This document shows, piece by piece, positions 60,106 through 64,000 of a stretch of DNA of 64,000 nt; position 1 is the first letter of the stretch, and each line of letters starts with the position of its first letter. This DNA comes from JANSYL01 sp965229695 (lineage in GTDB: Bacteria; Pseudomonadota; Alphaproteobacteria; Rhodobacterales; Rhodobacteraceae): positions 3,100,001 through 3,164,000 of the forward strand of contig OZ245921.1 of assembly GCA_965229695.1 (NCBI GenBank). The letters are read 5' to 3'. The translations under genes were made by a program, and so were the position numbers. A model generated the notes under the pieces. The model saw only the letters and a program-made list of their open reading frames with translations. It was not told the origin of the DNA and did not search any database.

Positions 60106-61683
60106 ATGGCGAAAATAGCCTTCATCCTGCTGTGCCACAAGGACGCCCCGGCGATCATCCGCCAGGCCGAGCGCCTGACGGCGACTGGGGATTACGTGTC
60201 GATCCATTTCGATGCGCGCTCGAAGGCGTCCGATTATGAGGCGATCACCAAAGCGCTGGGCGACAATGAAAATGTGACCTTTGCCAAGCGACGGATCAAA
60301 TGCGGTTGGGGCGCTTGGAGCTTGGTTCAAGCCTCGCTCTATGCGGTGGAGGCGGCCGAGGAAGCCTTTCCCAAGGCCACACATTTCTACATGTTATCAG
60401 GTGATTGCATGTCGGTGAAATCGGCGGCTTTTGCCAAGGCGTTTCTGGATAGCGACGATAAGGACTACATCGAAAGCTTCGATTTCTTCACCTCGAACTG
60501 GATCAAGACCGGGTTTAAGGGCGAACGCCTATTCTATCGCCATTGGTTCAACGAACGTACCCAGAAATGGCTGTTCTACCGATCCTTCGAGTTGCAGCGC
60601 TGGCTCAAGCTGGAGCGCAAAGTGCCCGCCGATGTCCAGGTTATGATCGGCAGCCAATGGTGGTGTCTGCGCCGCCGCACCATCGAAGCGGTGCTGCGGT
60701 TTTGCAAAGAACGTCGCGATGTGGTGCGGTTTTTTTCCACCACTTGGATCCCGGATGAGACGTTTTTTCAGACCCTGGTGCGCCATCTGGTGCCCGAGCG
60801 CGAGATTGAAAACCGCACGCTGACCTTCAAAGTCTTCAGCGATTACGGGATGCCGGTGGCGTTTTACAACGATCAGTATGATCTGCTGATCAGCCAAGAC
60901 TACCTGTTTGCCCGCAAAATCAGCCCCGAGGCGGAGCGGCTGAAAGAACGGCTGGGCGCGCTTTGGGCCTCGGATCGCAAGGAGTTCGCGGCCAGCAAAG
61001 AAGGGGCCAAACTGCACCAGTTTTTGACTGAGCGTGGGCGGATCGGCAAACGCTATGGCACGCGGTTTTGGGAACGCGAAAGCACGCTGGGGCCTGATCG
61101 CGACCTTTACATGCTGGTTTGCAAGAAATGGCATGTGGCCAAGCGGCTACTCCATGCGGCGACCGACGGCACCGGGATGCGCGGGTTGGAATACCTGTTT
61201 GACGAAGGCGGTTGCCCGGTGCCGCATTTGGGCGGCATTGAACGCACCCTGGACAAGCGCAACCGACATCGGCGCGCGCTGATCCGGATGCTGTTTGATT
61301 ACTATGACACCGACAAGCTGATCATCTGCCTGGACCCGGCCAATATCGGGTTGATGAAAGATTTCATGACCGACCGCGCCAATGCCCGGATTCTCGAACT
61401 GCAATGCACCTTTGATGATCAATATCTGGTCGGGCACGCGCAGCGGGTGGGGCTGGCCACCGATGACACACCTGATGAGGTGATCGCGCGCATGTTGCCG
61501 ACGCTGCGGCACCAATTCCACGATGAAAGCGTGCGCATCCGTGATGAGGAGTTTCCGCGCCATTGGCGCTTGCGCCAGGATCGCGACGTGGGCGAGAACG
61601 CGGATGTTTTGGCGGAGTTTTTCAGCACCGACGCCGGAACCGCACGCCAACTTGCCGAGACACCGCATTTGTTTGCCGACTAA
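60106..61683 (+). CDS. GT14-type glycosyltransferase (core-2/I-branching-like)
   Basis: A 525-residue protein with an N-terminal beta-1,6-N-acetylglucosaminyltransferase-like domain (about 1-290): 'MAKIAFILLCHKDAPAIIRQ', 'VSIHFDARSKASDYEA', 'THFYMLSGDCMSVKS', 'GSQWWCLRRRTIEAVL' and 'WIPDETFFQTLV'. The last 240 residues are an extra domain of unknown kind (DUF5928-like, from memory), with 'LIICLDPANIGLMKDFMTD'. The start at 60106 is where the domain begins; the frame stays open upstream. A sulfotransferase is divergent beside it. Confidence 0.82.
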   Translation: MAKIAFILLCHKDAPAIIRQAERLTATGDYVSIHFDARSKASDYEAITKALGDNENVTFAKRRIKCGWGAWSLVQASLYAVEAAEEAFPKATHFYMLSGDCMSVKSAAFAKAFLDSDDKDYIESFDFFTSNWIKTGFKGERLFYRHWFNERTQKWLFYRSFELQRWLKLERKVPADVQVMIGSQWWCLRRRTIEAVLRFCKERRDVVRFFSTTWIPDETFFQTLVRHLVPEREIENRTLTFKVFSDYGMPVAFYNDQYDLLISQDYLFARKISPEAERLKERLGALWASDRKEFAASKEGAKLHQFLTERGRIGKRYGTRFWERESTLGPDRDLYMLVCKKWHVAKRLLHAATDGTGMRGLEYLFDEGGCPVPHLGGIERTLDKRNRHRRALIRMLFDYYDTDKLIICLDPANIGLMKDFMTDRANARILELQCTFDDQYLVGHAQRVGLATDDTPDEVIARMLPTLRHQFHDESVRIRDEEFPRHWRLRQDRDVGENADVLAEFFSTDAGTARQLAETPHLFAD

Positions 61684-61700
61684 GCCTGAGGGAAGATGCC

Positions 61701-62084
61701 ATGGCCTATGCCTATGACGACCAAAACGTTTTTGCGAAAATTCTGCGCGGCGAGATCCCGAATAACACGGTGATCGAAACCGAACACACGCTGGCCTTCA
61801 ACGATATCAACCCGCAGGCGCCGATCCATGTGCTGGTGATCCCCAAAGGGGCTTATGTGAATGCCGATCATTTTGGGGCCGAAGCCTCGGAGGCTGAGAT
61901 CGTGGATTTCACGCGCACAGTGGCCAAGATTTGTGGTGATCTGGGCCTGCAACCCGGTCAGGGCGGGCAAGGCTACCGAACACTGTCGAACGCGGGTGAG
62001 GTCGCGGTGCAGGATGTGCCACATTATCACCTGCATATCGTTTCGGGCCGGATGCTGGGCCCCATGTTGAAAAGACCCGGCTGA
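61701..62084 (+). CDS. HIT family protein (histidine triad)
   Basis: A 127-residue HIT protein of the HINT type. 'KILRGEIPNNTVIETEHTLA' (about 13-32) and the catalytic 'VPHYHLHIVSGR' (HxHxH, about 106-117) are the family marks. HINT enzymes hydrolyse AMP-lysine and similar. The start at 61701 follows gagggaag. It is 17 bases after the glycosyltransferase stop and could be in the same transcript. Confidence 0.93.
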   Translation: MAYAYDDQNVFAKILRGEIPNNTVIETEHTLAFNDINPQAPIHVLVIPKGAYVNADHFGAEASEAEIVDFTRTVAKICGDLGLQPGQGGQGYRTLSNAGEVAVQDVPHYHLHIVSGRMLGPMLKRPG

Positions 62085-62194
62085 CGCGCAGACATTTTGC
62101 CCCGGCCCGCGCCCTTGCCCGGGCGCAAGCAAGCTGCAATATGGACCCCACGACCGCCGAACCCAATTCGGGTGATCTGCCAAGGACAAGCGCC

Positions 62195-62380
62195 ATGACC
62201 CACGAAGACCCCGAAACCGAAATCGTCTCTGCCTGGCGCGTGGCCTGTGACGGTGGCGAAGGGGCATTGGGCCATCCGCGTGTCTGGCTGTCGCTAAGCC
62301 GTGTGACCGGTGATGTTGTCTGCGGCTATTGCGATAAGAAATTCATCCACGAAGACTTCGCGGAAAAACAATCGGCGTGA
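62195..62380 (+). CDS. Zinc-finger protein (zf-CHCC)
   Basis: A 61-residue protein with a Cys/His/Cys/Cys zinc site: 'WRVACDGGEGALGHPRVWL' (Cys and His, about residues 14-32) and 'GDVVCGYCDKKF' (about 40-51). The same motif is in the NDUFS6-like subunit of mitochondrial complex I; bacterial copies are widespread in alphaproteobacteria. The start at 62195 ('MTHEDPETEIV') matches the family; a longer frame starts at 62141. The stop overlaps the next GTG as GTGA. Confidence 0.87.
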   Translation: MTHEDPETEIVSAWRVACDGGEGALGHPRVWLSLSRVTGDVVCGYCDKKFIHEDFAEKQSA

Positions 62381-63027
62381 TCCGACGCGCGGCGGCGGGG
62401 CTGATCGCGGCCCTTCTGCTTTATCTGGCAACGGCGGCTTTGGGCGGCTTGGTGCCCGGGCCCGTTGCCACCCTTCCGGACGATGAAGAAACCGTTGAAA
62501 TCGGGCTGCTTTTCGGCCCGATCCATGTCGATTTCCTGCTGCCCGCCACGCCAGAAACCCGGCGCGCCCTTGGCTTTGCCCGGCCAGCCGGGGTGCCGGT
62601 CGATCATGCCGGGGTGGCGCATTTCATTGTCGGCTGGGGGGCGGAGCGGTTTTATACGACGGCGGGAACCTATGCCGATATCACCCTTGGGGCGACGCTG
62701 CGGGCGGTGACGGGGGATGAGTCCGTCTTGCGGGTTGATGTGGCGGGCCCGCTGCCGCCCCGGTTTGAGATGCCGCGCCTGCGCCTGACGCGGGCGCAAT
62801 ATGATGCGCTGTTGGCGGCCATCGCAGAAACCGCCACGGGGGAGGTTTTGGCTGGTGCCGGGTTCACCGATGGTGATGGGTTTGTGCGGGCGCGGGGGCG
62901 GTTCCTCATCTTCCGCACTTGCAACACTTGGGTATCGCGTATGTTGCGCAGTGCGGGGGTGCCGGCAGGGGTTTGGACGCCGACGCCTTATGCGCTGCGG
63001 CTGTCTTTGTGGCGGATGGGCGAATAA
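62377..63027 (+). CDS. DUF2459 (TIGR02117) protein
   Basis: A 216-residue protein with one N-terminal membrane helix ('AAAGLIAALLLYLATAAL') and a conserved soluble domain: 'IGLLFGPIHVDFLLPATPE' (about 42-60) and 'FRTCNTWVSRMLRSAG' (about 179-194), the TCNTW family signature. The family has a papain-like look but no proven enzyme activity. It starts with GTG at 62377, overlapping the zinc-finger stop. Confidence 0.85.
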   Translation: MIRRAAAGLIAALLLYLATAALGGLVPGPVATLPDDEETVEIGLLFGPIHVDFLLPATPETRRALGFARPAGVPVDHAGVAHFIVGWGAERFYTTAGTYADITLGATLRAVTGDESVLRVDVAGPLPPRFEMPRLRLTRAQYDALLAAIAETATGEVLAGAGFTDGDGFVRARGRFLIFRTCNTWVSRMLRSAGVPAGVWTPTPYALRLSLWRMGE

Positions 63028-63090
63028 CCGGGTCGCGCCCGCCCGCCCCGCGCGCTAGATATGAAACGCAATCAAACGAAGGGGCGGCGC

Positions 63091-64000
63091 ATGGCGTTTG
63101 GCAAAGGACATCACCTGCATTTGGTGGACGGCTCGGCCTTTATCTTTCGGGCCTATCACGCGCTGCCGCCACTGACGCGCAAATCCGATGGTCTGCCCAT
63201 TGGGGCGGTCAGCGGGTTCTGCAACATGATCCACCGGATGATTGAATCGAATACCGGGGCAGATGCGCCGACCCATGCCGCCGTGGTGTTCGACAAAGGC
63301 AGCCACACGTTTCGCAACGAGATCTACGATCAATACAAAGCCAATCGCGACGCCATGCCCGAGGATTTGCGCCCGCAAATCCCGCTGACCCGCGATGCCA
63401 CGCGCGCCTTCAACCTCGCCTGTCTGGAGTTGGAGGGGTATGAGGCCGATGACATCATCGCTACGCTGGCCCGCCAAGCGCGCGAGGCCGGGGGGCGCTG
63501 CACCATCATTTCGTCCGACAAAGACCTGATGCAGTTGGTCGGTGGCGGCGTCGAAATGCTCGATGCGATGAAGAATCTGCGCATCGATGTGGAAGGGGTG
63601 GAGGCCAAGTTTGGCGTCACACCCGACAAGGTGATCGATGTACAAGCCTTGGCCGGTGACAGCGTTGACAACATCCCCGGTGCGCCCGGCATTGGCGTGA
63701 AGACTGCAGCGCTTTTGATCAATGAATACGGGGATTTAGAGAGCCTTCTGGCGCGGGCGGAAGAGATCAAACAACCCAAACGCCGCCAAACCCTGATCGA
63801 TTTTGCGGATCAAATCCGGCTGTCCAAACGTTTGGTGACACTGGACGATCAGACGCCCATGGATGTGAGCCTGGAGGCGTTGGAGGTCAAAGACCCCGAG
63901 CCAGAAGCGCTGCTCGATTTCCTGACCCAGATGGAGTTTCGCACCCTCACGCGCCGCATTGCTGAGCAGATGGGGGTGGAGGCACCCGCGATCCCCGATG
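63091..64000 (+). CDS. polA: DNA polymerase I, N-terminal part (3' truncated by window)
   Basis: The first 303 codons of polA, cut at the window end. The visible part is the 5'-3' exonuclease: 'HLHLVDGSAFIFRAYHALPP' (about 6-25), 'LELEGYEADDIIATLARQ' (about 112-129), 'IISSDKDLMQLV' (about 139-150) and 'LAGDSVDNIPGAPGIGVKTA' (about 188-207), the H3TH DNA-binding motif. The start at 63091 follows aagggg; an ATG at 63061 is an alternative. No 3'-5' exonuclease or polymerase domain is in view. Confidence 0.95.
   Translation, partial: MAFGKGHHLHLVDGSAFIFRAYHALPPLTRKSDGLPIGAVSGFCNMIHRMIESNTGADAPTHAAVVFDKGSHTFRNEIYDQYKANRDAMPEDLRPQIPLTRDATRAFNLACLELEGYEADDIIATLARQAREAGGRCTIISSDKDLMQLVGGGVEMLDAMKNLRIDVEGVEAKFGVTPDKVIDVQALAGDSVDNIPGAPGIGVKTAALLINEYGDLESLLARAEEIKQPKRRQTLIDFADQIRLSKRLVTLDDQTPMDVSLEALEVKDPEPEALLDFLTQMEFRTLTRRIAEQMGVEAPAIPD

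Overview
The window reads as chromosome of a flagellated alphaproteobacterium, most likely a member of the Rhodobacterales (Roseobacter group). The evidence is the high-GC, densely packed coding, a single-cysteine DksA, two DUF2927 lipoproteins, a PIN protein of the kind first named in Rhodobacter sphaeroides, a SAM-II riboswitch on metZ, and an intergenic repeat of a type common in this order. I saw no rRNA, tRNA, CRISPR array, insertion sequence or prophage. Most genes are ordinary core genes; the interest lies in several conserved but poorly understood gene groups.

Layout. 0-6.4 kb: the 3' end of a FliM/FliN-type gene, an HpcH/HpaI aldolase, a lipoprotein, an RlmI-like rRNA methyltransferase overlapping a PIN protein, an M48 protease, a small membrane protein and a cytochrome P450. 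6.4-11.6 kb: a minus-strand run with MoxR ATPase, GNAT, DUF2927 lipoprotein, a 54-residue membrane protein, a VWA protein, a small membrane protein and DedA. 12-13.7 kb: dksA with a strong terminator, then a flavin monooxygenase. 13.7-17.7 kb: the four-gene Anbu locus (proteasome-like hydrolase, transglutaminase, alpha-E protein, circularly permuted ATP-grasp). 17.8-19.2 kb: dtd and a PfkB kinase.

19.2-25.4 kb: a minus-strand group that looks like a membrane-stress module: a 29-residue membrane peptide, XpaC, TelA, a DUF2927 lipoprotein, a small secreted protein, an SPFH-GYF protein like Bacillus YdjI and a zinc-ribbon membrane protein like Bacillus YdjG. 25.6-31.2 kb: a GST, an alpha/beta hydrolase, then a SAM-II riboswitch with an attached terminator controlling metZ-GNAT-glutamine amidotransferase, then folE2. 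31.2-39.2 kb: trkH, a BaiN-type flavoprotein, a J-domain protein, bolA, DUF4177, an outer-membrane-like protein, a secreted helical protein and gatB.

39.2-46.2 kb: an HxlR regulator divergent from a cysteine synthase-like gene, with a perfect palindromic operator between them; an orphan ureG; and a CoxD/CoxE-type ATPase and VWA pair split by a small secreted protein that is a paralogue of the one at 22 kb. 46.2-47.8 kb: an AT-richer stretch with two orphan genes, probably acquired. 47.8-53.8 kb: gltA, gltX, comEC and a solitary PstB-type ATPase. 54.0-59.0 kb: a cAMP-signalling neighbourhood (a three-helix Popeye-like cNMP sensor, a CHASE2 adenylate cyclase, a FecR-domain protein and a TPR/beta-barrel outer-membrane protein). 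59.1-64 kb: a sulfotransferase divergent from a GT14-type glycosyltransferase, then a HIT protein, a zinc-finger protein, a DUF2459 protein and the 5' part of polA, cut by the window end.

Main candidates for undescribed biology: the YdjG/YdjI/XpaC/TelA group, the Anbu locus, the Popeye-cyclase-FecR group, and the two-member secreted 'DGSW' family found in two separate loci.
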